64,000 nucleotides of DNA from contig JBEBHP010000020.1 in assembly GCA_040080835.1 (NCBI GenBank), forward strand, positions 1 to 64,000. The letters are read 5' to 3'. The stretch is from SZUA-430 sp040080835. Its GTDB lineage: Bacteria; Pseudomonadota; Alphaproteobacteria; Micropepsales; Micropepsaceae. The number at the start of each line of letters is the position of its first letter. The first letter of the stretch is position 1. The translations under genes were made by a program, and so were the position numbers. This document shows positions 50,209 through 59,431 of this stretch, piece by piece. The notes under the pieces are model-generated. The model made no database searches. It saw nothing but the letters and a program-made list of their open reading frames with translations, and had not been told where the DNA came from.

Positions 50209-51807
50209 ATGACCCAGGACGTTCTCATCATCGGTGGAGGCCACAACGGACTCGTCTGCGCGTTTTATCTGGCGCGCGCCGGTCTGAAGGTAACGGTTCT
50301 GGAACGTCGCCACGTGGTGGGAGGTGCCGCAGTAACCGAAGAATTTCATCCCGGATTCCGAAACTCGACCGCAGCCTACACCGTCAGCCTTCTGAACCCG
50401 AAGGTGATCGCGGATCTTGAGCTTCACACTCACGGTTTGAAGATCGTGCATCGCAAGCTCGCGAATTTCATACCCGTTGATGATCGCTCCTATCTGGCCG
50501 TCGGCGCAGGCCGTACGCAGCAGGAAGTTGCCAAGTTCTCCGCGCGCGATGCCCAGGCAGTCAACGTCTATTACGACCGCATCGGCGCACTGGCAGATGT
50601 GCTGCGCGACATGGTTTTGATGAGCCCGCCAAATGTGATGGAAAGCGGCTGGTTCGGTGCGCTGCCTGAACTGTTGAAATCGGCGTCGCTGGGGTCGAAA
50701 CTCGCTGGCCTTTCGATGCAGACCCGCCGCGATCTGCTCGCGATCTTTACGCGCTCGGCAGGAGAATACCTCGACAGCTGGTTCGAAAGCGATCCGATCA
50801 AGGCCATCCTGGGGTTCGACGGAATTGTCGGAAACTACGCGTCGCCCTACACTCCCGGCACTGCATATGTGTTGCTGCATCATCTGTTCGGTGAAGTGAA
50901 TGGAATAAGGGGTGAGTGGGGCCATGCGATCGGCGGCATGGGTGCCATCACGCAGGCGATGGCAAAAGCCGCGGAGGCAAAAGGCGTCACCATCAGGTTG
51001 AATGCGGGCGTGAAGGAAGTGCTGGTCCGGGATGGAAAAGCCGTCGGCGTAGTCACAGAAGCAGGCGAAAGGATCGAGGCTCGCATCATCGCTTCGAATA
51101 CGAACCCCAAGCTGCTCTATGAGCGCCTGCTGGACCCGGCGCATTTGCCTGATGACTTCCGCGAGCGCATCAGGAACTACAAATGCGGCTCGGGCACGTT
51201 CCGGATGAACGTTGCACTTTCAGAACTTCCAAAGTTTACGTGCCTTCCAACACCCGGTGATCATCTGACATCCGGCATCGTGATCGGACCAAGTCTGAAA
51301 TATCTTGATCAGGCGTACCACGACGCGCGCGCTGGCGGATGGTCGAAGGAGCCGATCGTGGAAATGCTGATCCCGTCAACACTCGACAACAGCCTCGCGC
51401 CAGAGGGCAAGCATGTAGCAAGCCTCTTTTGCCAGCACGTGGCGCCCGAGCTTTCAGGGGGGCGCTCATGGAGTGACCACCGTGATGAGGTGGCTCAGGT
51501 GATGATAAACACTGTTGACAGGTTTGCGCCTGGGTTCAGGAACTCTGTGATCGGATACATGGCGATGACGCCAATGGACCTTGAAACGACGTTCGGTCTC
51601 ATCGGCGGCGACATCATGCATGGGGCGTTGTCGCTTGATCAGCTCTTTTCGGCGCGCCCGGTACTGGGAAATGGAAATTACAGGGCGCCCATTGCAGGTT
51701 TGTACATGTGCGGGGCTGGCACGCACCCCGGTGGTGGCGTCACTGGTGCGCCAGGCCACAATGCGGCACGCGAAATACTACGCGATCTGGGCAAGCGCTT
51801 TTCGTAG
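50209..51807 (+). CDS. FAD-dependent oxidoreductase (PYROXD2/phytoene desaturase-like)
   Basis: The 532-residue protein has the dinucleotide motif IIGGGHNGLVCAFYLARAG at its start, EEFHPGFRNSTAAYTVSLL, and the C-terminal YMCGAGTHPGGGVTGAPGHNAA, which together mark the PYROXD2-like branch of carotenoid-desaturase-type flavoproteins. These are assumed to oxidise or isomerise hydrophobic substrates; no carotenoid genes are nearby. The last 30 bases overlap purN on the opposite strand. Confidence 0.88.
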   Translation: MTQDVLIIGGGHNGLVCAFYLARAGLKVTVLERRHVVGGAAVTEEFHPGFRNSTAAYTVSLLNPKVIADLELHTHGLKIVHRKLANFIPVDDRSYLAVGAGRTQQEVAKFSARDAQAVNVYYDRIGALADVLRDMVLMSPPNVMESGWFGALPELLKSASLGSKLAGLSMQTRRDLLAIFTRSAGEYLDSWFESDPIKAILGFDGIVGNYASPYTPGTAYVLLHHLFGEVNGIRGEWGHAIGGMGAITQAMAKAAEAKGVTIRLNAGVKEVLVRDGKAVGVVTEAGERIEARIIASNTNPKLLYERLLDPAHLPDDFRERIRNYKCGSGTFRMNVALSELPKFTCLPTPGDHLTSGIVIGPSLKYLDQAYHDARAGGWSKEPIVEMLIPSTLDNSLAPEGKHVASLFCQHVAPELSGGRSWSDHRDEVAQVMINTVDRFAPGFRNSVIGYMAMTPMDLETTFGLIGGDIMHGALSLDQLFSARPVLGNGNYRAPIAGLYMCGAGTHPGGGVTGAPGHNAAREILRDLGKRFS

Positions 51808-52368
51808 GGCTTCCGGATAGGTGGAATGCTCGGCTTCCAGGATGCGCGCGCTCAGGGCCTCCACCGTGTCACCTGGAAAAACCGGCACTTGAGCCTGCGC
51901 TATGATCGGACCAGCATCGAGTTCGGGGATGACAAAGTGAACCGTACACCCTGAAACAGTGGCGCCGGCGTCAATCGCCTGCTTCTGTGGGTGCATCCCG
52001 CGAAACGCAGGCAGGAGAGAGGGGTGTATATTGACTATGCGGCCCTCCCACTTGCGGACAAAATTCGGCGACAGGATGCGCATGAAACCTGCAAGGCAAA
52101 CGAATTCGATGTTGGACGCGCTCAGCACCTGATGTAGCTCGGCGTCGAAAGCTTCACGGTCCCGGTTCTCGCGGCGGAAACGTACCTGATCGACAAGGGC
52201 TGTTCGCACGCCCAGCGACTTTGCGATTTCCAGCCCTTCGGCATCTGCCTGGCTTGATACGACCAACGCGATTTCGCCCGGGAAATCAGTTGCGCGCGAC
52301 GCTTCGATGAGCGCGCGCATGTTGCTGCCACGTCCGGATATCAGGATACCGATGCGAACCCGTTTCAT
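51778..52368 (-). CDS. purN: Phosphoribosylglycinamide formyltransferase PurN
   Basis: PurN transfers a formyl group in the third step of purine synthesis. From ATG 52368 it has 196 residues, with ILISGRGSNMRALIEA, the catalytic region GFMRILSPNFVRKWEGRIVNIHPSLLPAF (Asn and His in NIHPSLLP) and HFVIPELDAGPIIAQ. It follows purM by 10 bases, the usual purM-purN operon. The 3' end overlaps the convergent FAD oxidoreductase gene by 30 bases. Confidence 0.96.
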   Translation of the reverse strand: MKRVRIGILISGRGSNMRALIEASRATDFPGEIALVVSSQADAEGLEIAKSLGVRTALVDQVRFRRENRDREAFDAELHQVLSASNIEFVCLAGFMRILSPNFVRKWEGRIVNIHPSLLPAFRGMHPQKQAIDAGATVSGCTVHFVIPELDAGPIIAQAQVPVFPGDTVEALSARILEAEHSTYPEALRKALAQIA

Positions 52369-52378
52369 GCAGTGCGCC

Positions 52379-53443
52379 TCAGAGGATTGTGCGACCCTTG
52401 TATCGAACCCTGGGTTCACCCTTGCCAATCACAAGCCTGCCAAGGATGAACACGTCCTCACCGGAGTCGCGCAGGATCTGGATGGCAGCAGCGGCCTTCG
52501 CCTCGGGAACGATGGCGATCATCCCGATGCCGCAGTTGAACGTGCGCAGCATCTCCCCCTCTTCCACGCCACCGGCCTTTGCCAGCCACTGAAATACGGG
52601 CGGCACCTTCCAGCTCCCCAGATCGATCTCGAGGTCAAAGTCATCCGGGACCACGCGCGGACAGTTCTCTGTCAATCCGCCACCCGTGATATGTGCGAAA
52701 CCCTTGACCTCGCCCTTGCGTATCAGGTTCAGCGCTGACTTCACGTAAATGCGGGTGGGCGCGAGCAGCGCACGACCAAGCGACACGCCACCCGCGAAGG
52801 GAGCCGGACTGTCGTAGTTCAGACCCTGGTCGGTTATGATCCATCGAACCAGAGAATAGCCGTTGGAATGGATGCCCGATGACGCAAGGCCCAGGATGAC
52901 GTCGCCTGCGCTCATGTCCCGGCGAGGCAGCACCTGATCGCGTTCGACCGCTCCAATCGCAAACCCCGCAAGATCATAGTCTCCACGGGCGTACATCCCG
53001 GGCATTTCAGCTGTCTCGCCCCCAACCAGCGCGCAACCAGCCTGCAGGCAGCCTTCTGCAACGCCTTTCACGACAGCCGTTCCTACGGCGACATCCAGCT
53101 TGCCGGTCGCGAAGTAGTCGAGAAAAAGCAGCGGCTCGGCACCCTGCACGACAATGTCGTTCACCGACATTGCAACCAGGTCGATGCCAACCGTGTCGTG
53201 AATGCCGGACTCGATGGCAACCTTGAGCTTCGTACCTACGCCGTCCGTACCGGCCACCAGCAGGGGGTCCCTGAACCCGGCAGCTTTCAGGTCAAATAAT
53301 CCGCCGAACCCCCCCAGTGAAGCATCGGCCCCCGGGCGCGCTGTCGACTTTGCCAGCGGTTTGATCGCCTCAACCAGGGCGTCGCCAGCATCGATGTCAA
53401 CACCCGCCTGGGCATAGGTTAGTCCGTTCTTTTGTCCGGTCAT
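52379..53443 (-). CDS. purM: Phosphoribosylformylglycinamidine cyclo-ligase PurM
   Basis: PurM closes the imidazole ring in purine synthesis. The 354-residue protein has GLTYAQAGVDIDAGD, GTDGVGTKLKVA, GGETAEMPGMY and HITGGGLTENCPRV, all family signatures. It is the first gene of the purM-purN pair and is divergent from metG with a 151-base gap that should contain both promoters. Confidence 0.97.
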   Translation of the reverse strand: MTGQKNGLTYAQAGVDIDAGDALVEAIKPLAKSTARPGADASLGGFGGLFDLKAAGFRDPLLVAGTDGVGTKLKVAIESGIHDTVGIDLVAMSVNDIVVQGAEPLLFLDYFATGKLDVAVGTAVVKGVAEGCLQAGCALVGGETAEMPGMYARGDYDLAGFAIGAVERDQVLPRRDMSAGDVILGLASSGIHSNGYSLVRWIITDQGLNYDSPAPFAGGVSLGRALLAPTRIYVKSALNLIRKGEVKGFAHITGGGLTENCPRVVPDDFDLEIDLGSWKVPPVFQWLAKAGGVEEGEMLRTFNCGIGMIAIVPEAKAAAAIQILRDSGEDVFILGRLVIGKGEPRVRYKGRTIL

Positions 53444-53594
53444 CTCTTGTCCTGGGCCGATTTTCTTGGGGCGTTAAAGCAGAACTGGGCCAACGAGCCA
53501 AGCGACAGGGAAGCTTTGATCACAGATAGGCGTTTCTATAAGGTCCGCCTCCCAATGCGCCGGATTCATCTATCTGGTGCGCAAGAGAAGAACC

Positions 53595-55349
53595 ATGACC
53601 CAGAACCGAATTCTCATTACCAGCGCCCTTCCTTACATTAACGGCATCAAGCACTTGGGCAATCTGGCGGGCTCAATGCTGCCCGCCGACGTTTACGCGC
53701 GGTACCAGCGTTCCCGCGGGCGCGACGTCCTGTACATCTGCGCCACGGACGAACACGGCACACCGGCGGAGCTGGCAGCGATCGCCGAAGGGCTCCCGGT
53801 CGACGAATACTGCGAGAAATGGTGGAGCGTGCAAAAGAAGCTGTCAGATGGCTTCGGGCTTTCATTCGACTATTTCGGGCGCTCATCCAGCCATCAGAAT
53901 CGTGAGCTGACCCAGCATTTCGCAAAGGTACTGTGGGAGCGCGGATTCATCGAAGAACGGTCAACAACCCAAGTCTATTCGAACGCGGAGAAAAGGTTTC
54001 TGCCGGACCGCTATGTCGTCGGCACTTGCCCACATTGCGGCTACGAGCGTGCGACCGGCGACCAGTGCGAGAACTGCACCCGCGTTCTGGATCCGGTCGA
54101 CCTGAAGTCTCCTCGCTCTTCGCTGTCCGGTTCGACAGACATCGAGTTTCGCGACAGCAAGCATTTGTTCCTGAAGCAGTCGGTCTTTTCGGACGAATTG
54201 CGCAGCTGGATTTCTTCGCGCACCGAATGGCCGCAGCTTGTCAGTTCAATCGCTTTCAAATGGCTTGATGAAGGACTGCAGGATCGTGGCATCACGCGGG
54301 ACCTTTCCTGGGGCGTGCCCGTCAACGCAGAAGACTGGGGGCCAAACCCGCAAGGGCAGAAGCCTGATGTCGGGGGGTTGAAGGGAAAGGTCTTTTACGT
54401 CTGGTTCGACGCGCCAATTGAATATATTGGCGCAACGCGCGAATGGGCCGATGCGGCACCCGGCAACAATGCGCGAGACTGGAAGTCCTGGTGGGTGGGC
54501 GAGGACGCACAGAAAAACGTGCGCTACGTTCAGTTCATGGGCAAGGACAATGTGCCGTTCCACACCGTCGGTTTCCCCGTCACGATCCTGGGTTCCGGAG
54601 AGAAGTGGAAGCTGGTCGACCAGATCAAGGGCTTCAACTGGCTCAACTATTACAACGGAAAGTTCTCGACCAGCCAGAAGCGCGGCATCTTCATGGATAC
54701 AGCGCTCGAGCTCTTGCCGGCTGATTACTGGCGCTGGTTCCTGACAGCGAATGCGCCTGAAACTTCGGACGCTTCCTTCACCTGGCAGCATTTCTCGGAC
54801 ACGGTGAACAAGGACCTTGCTGATGTGCTGGGCAACTTCGTCAACCGGACATTGAAGTTCACGCAGGGCAAGTTTGGAAACGAGGTTCCGGATGGTGGAA
54901 AACCTGGCGCGCGCGAAACCAAATTGTTCGACGCGCTCGAGAAGCGCTTTGGCATCTACTCGGCATTCATGGAAGAAATCCAGCTGCGCAAGGCTGCCGC
55001 CGAATTGCGTTCGATCTGGGTGCTGGGCAACGAGTATCTGGCGGACGCTGCTCCATGGACAGCCATACGCACGGACAAGGATTCAGCGGCACTCAGCGTG
55101 CGCGTCGCTATCAACCTGATCAGGCTGTTTGCAATCCTGTCATCGCCGGTGATTCCGTTTGCAGCCGAGACGATGGCGAAGGGACTGGGTGTGGACAACC
55201 TGAAATGGCCGAAGGGGAAAATCGCAGACGAACTTAACGCGCTGAAGCCAGGCCACAAATTCCAGATTCCCGATGTCCTGTTCGCAAAGATACTGCCGGA
55301 GCAGATCACCGCGTGGGAAACCCAGTTCGGTGGCGCGCCGGCCGCATGA
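53595..55349 (+). CDS. metG: Methionyl-tRNA synthetase
   Basis: The 584-residue enzyme charges tRNA with methionine. It has the class I HIGH-type motif HLGN (20-23, ITSALPYINGIKHLGN), a four-Cys zinc knuckle (CPHCGYERATGDQCENC), and the KMSKS-type loop as KFSTSQKRG. No C-terminal EMAP-like dimerisation domain is present. The ATG at 53595 matches the family start; six upstream codons of the longer frame are unsupported. The stop overlaps the acetyltransferase start (ATGA). Confidence 0.96.
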   Translation: MTQNRILITSALPYINGIKHLGNLAGSMLPADVYARYQRSRGRDVLYICATDEHGTPAELAAIAEGLPVDEYCEKWWSVQKKLSDGFGLSFDYFGRSSSHQNRELTQHFAKVLWERGFIEERSTTQVYSNAEKRFLPDRYVVGTCPHCGYERATGDQCENCTRVLDPVDLKSPRSSLSGSTDIEFRDSKHLFLKQSVFSDELRSWISSRTEWPQLVSSIAFKWLDEGLQDRGITRDLSWGVPVNAEDWGPNPQGQKPDVGGLKGKVFYVWFDAPIEYIGATREWADAAPGNNARDWKSWWVGEDAQKNVRYVQFMGKDNVPFHTVGFPVTILGSGEKWKLVDQIKGFNWLNYYNGKFSTSQKRGIFMDTALELLPADYWRWFLTANAPETSDASFTWQHFSDTVNKDLADVLGNFVNRTLKFTQGKFGNEVPDGGKPGARETKLFDALEKRFGIYSAFMEEIQLRKAAAELRSIWVLGNEYLADAAPWTAIRTDKDSAALSVRVAINLIRLFAILSSPVIPFAAETMAKGLGVDNLKWPKGKIADELNALKPGHKFQIPDVLFAKILPEQITAWETQFGGAPAA

Positions 55350-55861
55350 ACGCGATCAGAATAAGGCGGCTGCAACCAGCGGACGCAGTCGCTGTTCGCG
55401 ACTTGCGGCTGGAAGGATTGAGAACGTTTCCATCGAACTTCGGCAGCGCCTGGGAAGAAGAGGCGACGCAGCCGCTCTCTTTTTTCGAGAACCGATTGAA
55501 GGGCCCCGCACGCACGCTGGGTGCGGAAATCGGTTCGACGCTTGCAGGCATGGCTTCGGTGTCCCCAAATTCACGCGTCAAATTGGCGCACAACGTTGAG
55601 ATCACGGGCTTCATTGTTCGTCCGGCGTTCCACCGGCAGGGGGTTGGCCGCGCACTCATGCAATCTGCAATGGAGTTGATACGCTCCGGTGAATTCCCCG
55701 CTCAGGCGTATTTTGCAACTCTGGCTGTGACGTCCAAAAACGAGGGGGCACGAAGGTTGTATGAATCGTTCGGATTCAAAGTGTGTGGACAACTTGAGCA
55801 TGAACTTCGCATCGATGGCGATTTCTACGATGAGTTGTTGATGCGCGCGCGTATCTCGTGA
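55346..55861 (+). CDS. GNAT family N-acetyltransferase
   Basis: The 171-residue protein carries the GNAT acetyl-CoA-binding region VEITGFIVRPAFHRQGVGRALMQSAM with the Q/RxxGxG/A motif (RQGVGRA), and the C-terminal NEGARRLYESFGFKV. The acceptor is unknown. Its ATG overlaps the metG stop, so it is translationally coupled to metG. A short CTACCC/GGGTAG hairpin (55865-55880) lies just after its stop. Confidence 0.88.
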   Translation: MNAIRIRRLQPADAVAVRDLRLEGLRTFPSNFGSAWEEEATQPLSFFENRLKGPARTLGAEIGSTLAGMASVSPNSRVKLAHNVEITGFIVRPAFHRQGVGRALMQSAMELIRSGEFPAQAYFATLAVTSKNEGARRLYESFGFKVCGQLEHELRIDGDFYDELLMRARIS

Positions 55862-55864
55862 TCG

Positions 55865-55880
55865 CTACCCTTTTGGGTAG
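55865..55880. other. Short hairpin after the acetyltransferase gene
   Basis: CTACCC-TTTT-GGGTAG, a perfect 6-base-pair stem three bases after the stop codon, without a T-tract. It might assist transcript ending after metG and the acetyltransferase gene. Confidence 0.35.
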
Positions 55881-55980
55881 TTGAAACGCACACAGAATTG
55901 TTTCACTTTTGAAATACAGAAGGGACCGGGCTGCTGATGGGGATTAGTACCGGTGCGGGGAAGTCGAGCTGGGGGCATTC

Positions 55981-57132
55981 ATGCCGCGTCAAGCGACTTT
56001 CGCTTTGGGTATTATTGCTGTTTTACTAAGTGCCGGTAGTGTTGGAAGCCAGGACCCGTACAGAGCCAGATCCGAAGCTGAGTCGGCTGCGACCGCGCTT
56101 CCAATCTATGCTCCAGATGCGATTTCTGCACCTTCAGGCGACGTGTATCAACCCCGGGATGGGCAAGCAGGGCATGCGCCAACGCGCATTGCGCCTGAAG
56201 AAGCCGCTCCTGAAGCACCAGCACCTGTTTCGGCACAGCCAGTCGCAAGCCATGCAGCGTTCAACGCCACAGGCGTAACGTCGCTGGCCGTTGCTGCGCC
56301 GGCAATCGCTTCGTTCGTGCCTGCACAGGCCCGCGCAATGATGGCCGTGCCAGCTGAAGCCGTGAGCCAGCCGCAACAACCGGCAGCGTCTCCGGAACAG
56401 GTCACAGCACAACCAGCGATAGGCGTGACGCCTCCACCGGATTCACTTCTTCAGGAAGAGACCACGCCAATCTCTTCTCTCGCTCAGAAGCGCCTTTTCG
56501 CGACGGTGCCAACAGACATCGAGCCTTATTTCGACTTGTTCATGTATGTCAGCAAGTCAACGCGCGGCCCGCTGGCACAGCACATGTTCATCTTTCAGCG
56601 CGACGCCGATGGCAGGATCATTCCCTATGCGGAGTGGAAGGTTTCAACCGGCCGCGAGAAAATCGAGATCCACAATGAGCGCACTGTGCGGACCAACACA
56701 CCGGAAGGCATCTTCCAGCTCGATCCGGAGCGCATGCACGAGAAGTACTGGTCGCACACCTGGAACGGCGCGCCCATGCACTACGCGATGTTCTATGACC
56801 TGATGAATAATGGTTACCAGTCAGGGCTGGCGATCCATGCCGCAATCGGGAAATCCAAGATTGCCCGACTGGGAAGGCGCGATAGTGCCGGCTGCATCCG
56901 GCTTTCGCCGAAAAATGCGGCTGAGTTGTTCTTCAAGGTACGCAACACGACAAAAGGCAGGGTGCCGGTTCTCGCCATGAACGAAAAGGGCTCAACCGAC
57001 CGCTGGGGCCGGGTGCAGCACGATCCGGCGGGTTCCATGCTGCTGCAGGACGGTTACCGCGCGGTCCTGTTTGTCGAGAATTTCGACGGCCGCGAGGAGA
57101 TCTCGGGCCCGGTTGTCGCATATACCAATTAG
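55981..57132 (+). CDS. L,D-transpeptidase (YkuD) with variant SAGC motif
   Basis: The 383-residue protein has a signal peptide, a long Ala/Pro-rich low-complexity region (about 30-170), and a YkuD catalytic domain (about 180-345). The active-site motif is GLAIHAAI, then RRDSAGCIRLS with Cys305; the usual His in SHGC is Ala303. The domain otherwise matches its neighbour at 57292 (DLFMYVSK, NTPEGIFQLD, HYAMFYDL). YkuD enzymes crosslink peptidoglycan stems or attach lipoproteins in the periplasm. The missing His may alter or lower activity. Confidence 0.88.
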   Translation: MPRQATFALGIIAVLLSAGSVGSQDPYRARSEAESAATALPIYAPDAISAPSGDVYQPRDGQAGHAPTRIAPEEAAPEAPAPVSAQPVASHAAFNATGVTSLAVAAPAIASFVPAQARAMMAVPAEAVSQPQQPAASPEQVTAQPAIGVTPPPDSLLQEETTPISSLAQKRLFATVPTDIEPYFDLFMYVSKSTRGPLAQHMFIFQRDADGRIIPYAEWKVSTGREKIEIHNERTVRTNTPEGIFQLDPERMHEKYWSHTWNGAPMHYAMFYDLMNNGYQSGLAIHAAIGKSKIARLGRRDSAGCIRLSPKNAAELFFKVRNTTKGRVPVLAMNEKGSTDRWGRVQHDPAGSMLLQDGYRAVLFVENFDGREEISGPVVAYTN

Positions 57133-57133
57133 C

Positions 57134-57160
57134 ATTTGCCACCCTTCCAAGGTGGTAAAT
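57134..57160. other. Hairpin after the first L,D-transpeptidase gene
   Basis: ATTTGCCACC and GGTGGTAAAT form a 10-base-pair stem with one G-T pair and a 7-base loop, one base after the stop codon. No T-tract follows, so terminator function is uncertain. Confidence 0.45.
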
Positions 57161-57291
57161 GACCTTCACATTGTCCTCATTGTCGCGTTGCAAAAAGGCT
57201 GCAACCATCGCGAGTTAAGCAACTAACTTGCAACGAGATATTGAGGATTGGGTAGCTATTAGTACACTCCGGCTCGGAATAGGGGATAGCC

Positions 57292-58362
57292 ATGGGTTGG
57301 TGGCTCAGAGCACTGAGCATTGCGTTTATCGTATCCGGTATGTCGGTGGGCTCGTTTGTCATGCTTCAGGGCGGCAACGGCGAGCGCCTTAACGCCGAGG
57401 CGATGAAACTGCGTCCGGCGATTGACGACTTCGTCAATCAGGGTGGCGATGCGATCAAGACACTGTTTGAATCGTCACGCACAGCGGTGGCGGTGGTTGA
57501 GCGATCGCGCGGCCCCGCTGCCCCTCAGTCGGCCCAGGTGTCGTCCGACAAGATGGGCAAACTGCCCTTCATGGAAATCGAGCCCAGGGACTTTTCTGCA
57601 CCTGCCATCAAGGCGCCATCGGGGATGGTTCCGATCGAGCAGGTCAACCCGGCAGGCGCATCCGACTTACGGCTGACGCAGGCGGAAGGACAGTCGCCGA
57701 TGGACCTGTCTCCCGTCGAATCTCGCCTGCGCATGCGGGTACCGCAGGAGGTTCTCGAATATTTCGATCTGTTTCTCTATGTGAGCAAGGCGTCGTCTGA
57801 CAAAGGCACCTGGGCCCAGAAGCTGTTTGTGCTGGCCAAGACAGAAGGCCACGTCTACGAGCTCAAGCACAGCTGGCCTGTGTCGACCGGCTTGGAAGAG
57901 CAGGTCAAGTCTCCGTCCGGGCGCTTGCTCGGCACCCACACGCCCGAAGGTGTCTTCAAGCTCGACCGCGATCGCAGCTATGAAGATTACACCTCCCGCC
58001 AGTGGCAGTCGCCGATGCCATACGCGATGTTCTTTGACTGGCAGATCGAAGGCCGTCCTTCTGGCCTTGCCATCCACGGTTCGGATGCGAAGGGTGAAGC
58101 TGAACTGGGCAGGCGCGCGTCCCACGGCTGCATCCGCCTGTCGACCGCGAACGCCCGCGTCCTGTTTGAGATGATCACCGCGCAATACAAGGGCCGCGTG
58201 CCGCAGTTCAGGATCGATCCGCAAACCGGCACGATGGACACCAAGGGCGTACTCGTCAGGGATGCGAACGGAAAGGTTCAGCTGACACGGGGCTACAAGG
58301 TCCTGGTCTTCATCGAAGACTACGGTGGGCCTTCGTCCGACACGGTTGCTGCGCTCTTCTGA
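57292..58362 (+). CDS. L,D-transpeptidase (YkuD), canonical motif
   Basis: The 356-residue paralogue of the preceding gene has an N-terminal membrane segment or signal anchor (about 5-25), a linker with Pro/Ala stretches and a YkuD domain (about 150-320) with GLAIHGSD and the intact catalytic RRASHGCIRLS (His278, Cys280). It shares DLFLYVSKA, THTPEGVFKLD and PYAMFFDW with its neighbour. It should form 3-3 or related crosslinks in the periplasm. The 159-base gap to the upstream gene suggests separate transcription. Confidence 0.91.
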   Translation: MGWWLRALSIAFIVSGMSVGSFVMLQGGNGERLNAEAMKLRPAIDDFVNQGGDAIKTLFESSRTAVAVVERSRGPAAPQSAQVSSDKMGKLPFMEIEPRDFSAPAIKAPSGMVPIEQVNPAGASDLRLTQAEGQSPMDLSPVESRLRMRVPQEVLEYFDLFLYVSKASSDKGTWAQKLFVLAKTEGHVYELKHSWPVSTGLEEQVKSPSGRLLGTHTPEGVFKLDRDRSYEDYTSRQWQSPMPYAMFFDWQIEGRPSGLAIHGSDAKGEAELGRRASHGCIRLSTANARVLFEMITAQYKGRVPQFRIDPQTGTMDTKGVLVRDANGKVQLTRGYKVLVFIEDYGGPSSDTVAALF

Positions 58363-58448
58363 ACAAGTCCTGAGCTGACATTGCACGCCATCTCCTTGCC
58401 GGGGTACAGCTTCGCGTAACTGCAACTGTCCCTTCAAGGAAATCGCAA

Positions 58449-59042
58449 ATGACAAGTCCCAGAACAGCAGATCACCCCATCGACCCGCGCTTTACGCAGC
58501 GCTGGTCGCCGCGGGCATTTGATCCGCGCCCGATCACACACGACCAGCTCGCCTCGCTGTTTGAAGCTGCACGCTGGGCGCCCTCATGCTTGAATAGCCA
58601 GCCTTGGCGTTTTGTCTACGCAATGCGGGACACGGGTGACTGGCAGCGTTTCGTCGATCTTCTGACACCCAACAACCAGTCATGGGCGAAGAACGCGTCT
58701 GCTCTGGTAATCGTCGCGTCTCACACTCAAATGGCATTTCCGGGTTCCACCAATTTCGTTCCTTCGCCAACCCACAGCTTCGATACGGGCGCCGCATGGA
58801 TGCAGTTGGCACTTCAGGCAGTGGAGCAGGGCTTGCAGACGCACGGCATGGCAGGCTTCGACCGCGAACGCGCCGCCCGCGACCTCGACATTCCCTCCGA
58901 CTATCGCGTGGAAGCCGCCATCGCCATAGGCTGGCCGGGAGACAAGGCTTCACTGCCAGAAGCACTTCAGGCGCGCGAGATGCCAAGCCCCCGTAACCCC
59001 ATATCCCGCTTCGCCTTCCCCGGCCGCTTCATCGGGTCCTGA
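58449..59042 (+). CDS. Nitroreductase family flavoprotein
   Basis: The 197-residue protein has the FMN-binding start RWSPRAFDPRPI and LFEAARWAPSCLNSQPWRFVY, and the C-terminal IAIGWPGDKASLPE segment of the nitroreductase family. Members reduce nitro compounds, quinones or flavins with NAD(P)H; the physiological substrate is unknown. A strong AAGGA ribosome binding site precedes the ATG. The repeat array begins 14 bases after the stop. Confidence 0.9.
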   Translation: MTSPRTADHPIDPRFTQRWSPRAFDPRPITHDQLASLFEAARWAPSCLNSQPWRFVYAMRDTGDWQRFVDLLTPNNQSWAKNASALVIVASHTQMAFPGSTNFVPSPTHSFDTGAAWMQLALQAVEQGLQTHGMAGFDRERAARDLDIPSDYRVEAAIAIGWPGDKASLPEALQAREMPSPRNPISRFAFPGRFIGS

Positions 59043-59056
59043 CACCACCACGCGAG

Positions 59057-59199
59057 TCATCCTGCTCGCCATGCGGCACGAAGTGACGCGTTGCGAGCGG
59101 AACCCATCCGCGAGGTGAGCCCTCTCCGGAAATCCTGTTCCACGCGTGGCTCCCGTCCGCACAGCACTGCTCATCGCTGCAGTGCGTACAGGACGACGG
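59057..59199. repeat. Palindromic element A, copy 1
   Basis: Starts GTCATCCTG followed by CTCGCCATGCGGCACGAAG and ends near GTACAGGACGACGG. It is the diverged partner of 60030-60169; internal stems are weaker here than in copy 2, so this copy has decayed. Confidence 0.75.
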
Positions 59200-59229
59200 C
59201 GGTGGGGCAACTACGCTTACGCCAACATC

Positions 59230-59354
59230 GTCATCCCGGCGAACGCCGGGACCCAGAAGCGTCAGGGCGAAGCGCATGGTGTCCCGGAGTCCCTGACAGC
59301 AACACTTGCAAATCAACTGCTTCGCAGTTGAACTCGTGTAGCGTCCGGAATGAC
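59230..59354. repeat. Palindromic element B, copy 1
   Basis: A 125-base element running from GTCATCCCGG to CCGGAATGAC, with internal stems CCCGGC/GCCGGG and CAACTGC/GCAGTTG. The other copy (60206-60330) has exactly the same length. The ends resemble dispersed GTCATCCCGG repeats known from alphaproteobacteria. Confidence 0.82.
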
Positions 59355-59431
59355 AGCGATGGGTTGTGCGATCCCGTAGCGGGTGAAAATCCAAATATGC
59401 GTGGCTGTGCCGGGATGCTATTGCCAACACT

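Larger units (their letters stand above)
59043..59431. other. Intergenic repeat region, first copy
   Basis: These 389 bases contain no gene. They hold element A copy 1 (59057-59199) and element B copy 1 (59230-59354), in the same order and direction as at 60030-60330. Confidence 0.75.

Noticed and set aside
53595..55349. KFSTS in place of KMSKS in methionyl-tRNA synthetase as a defect
   Set aside because: KFSTS-type loops are normal in a branch of MetG enzymes, so this is not unusual.
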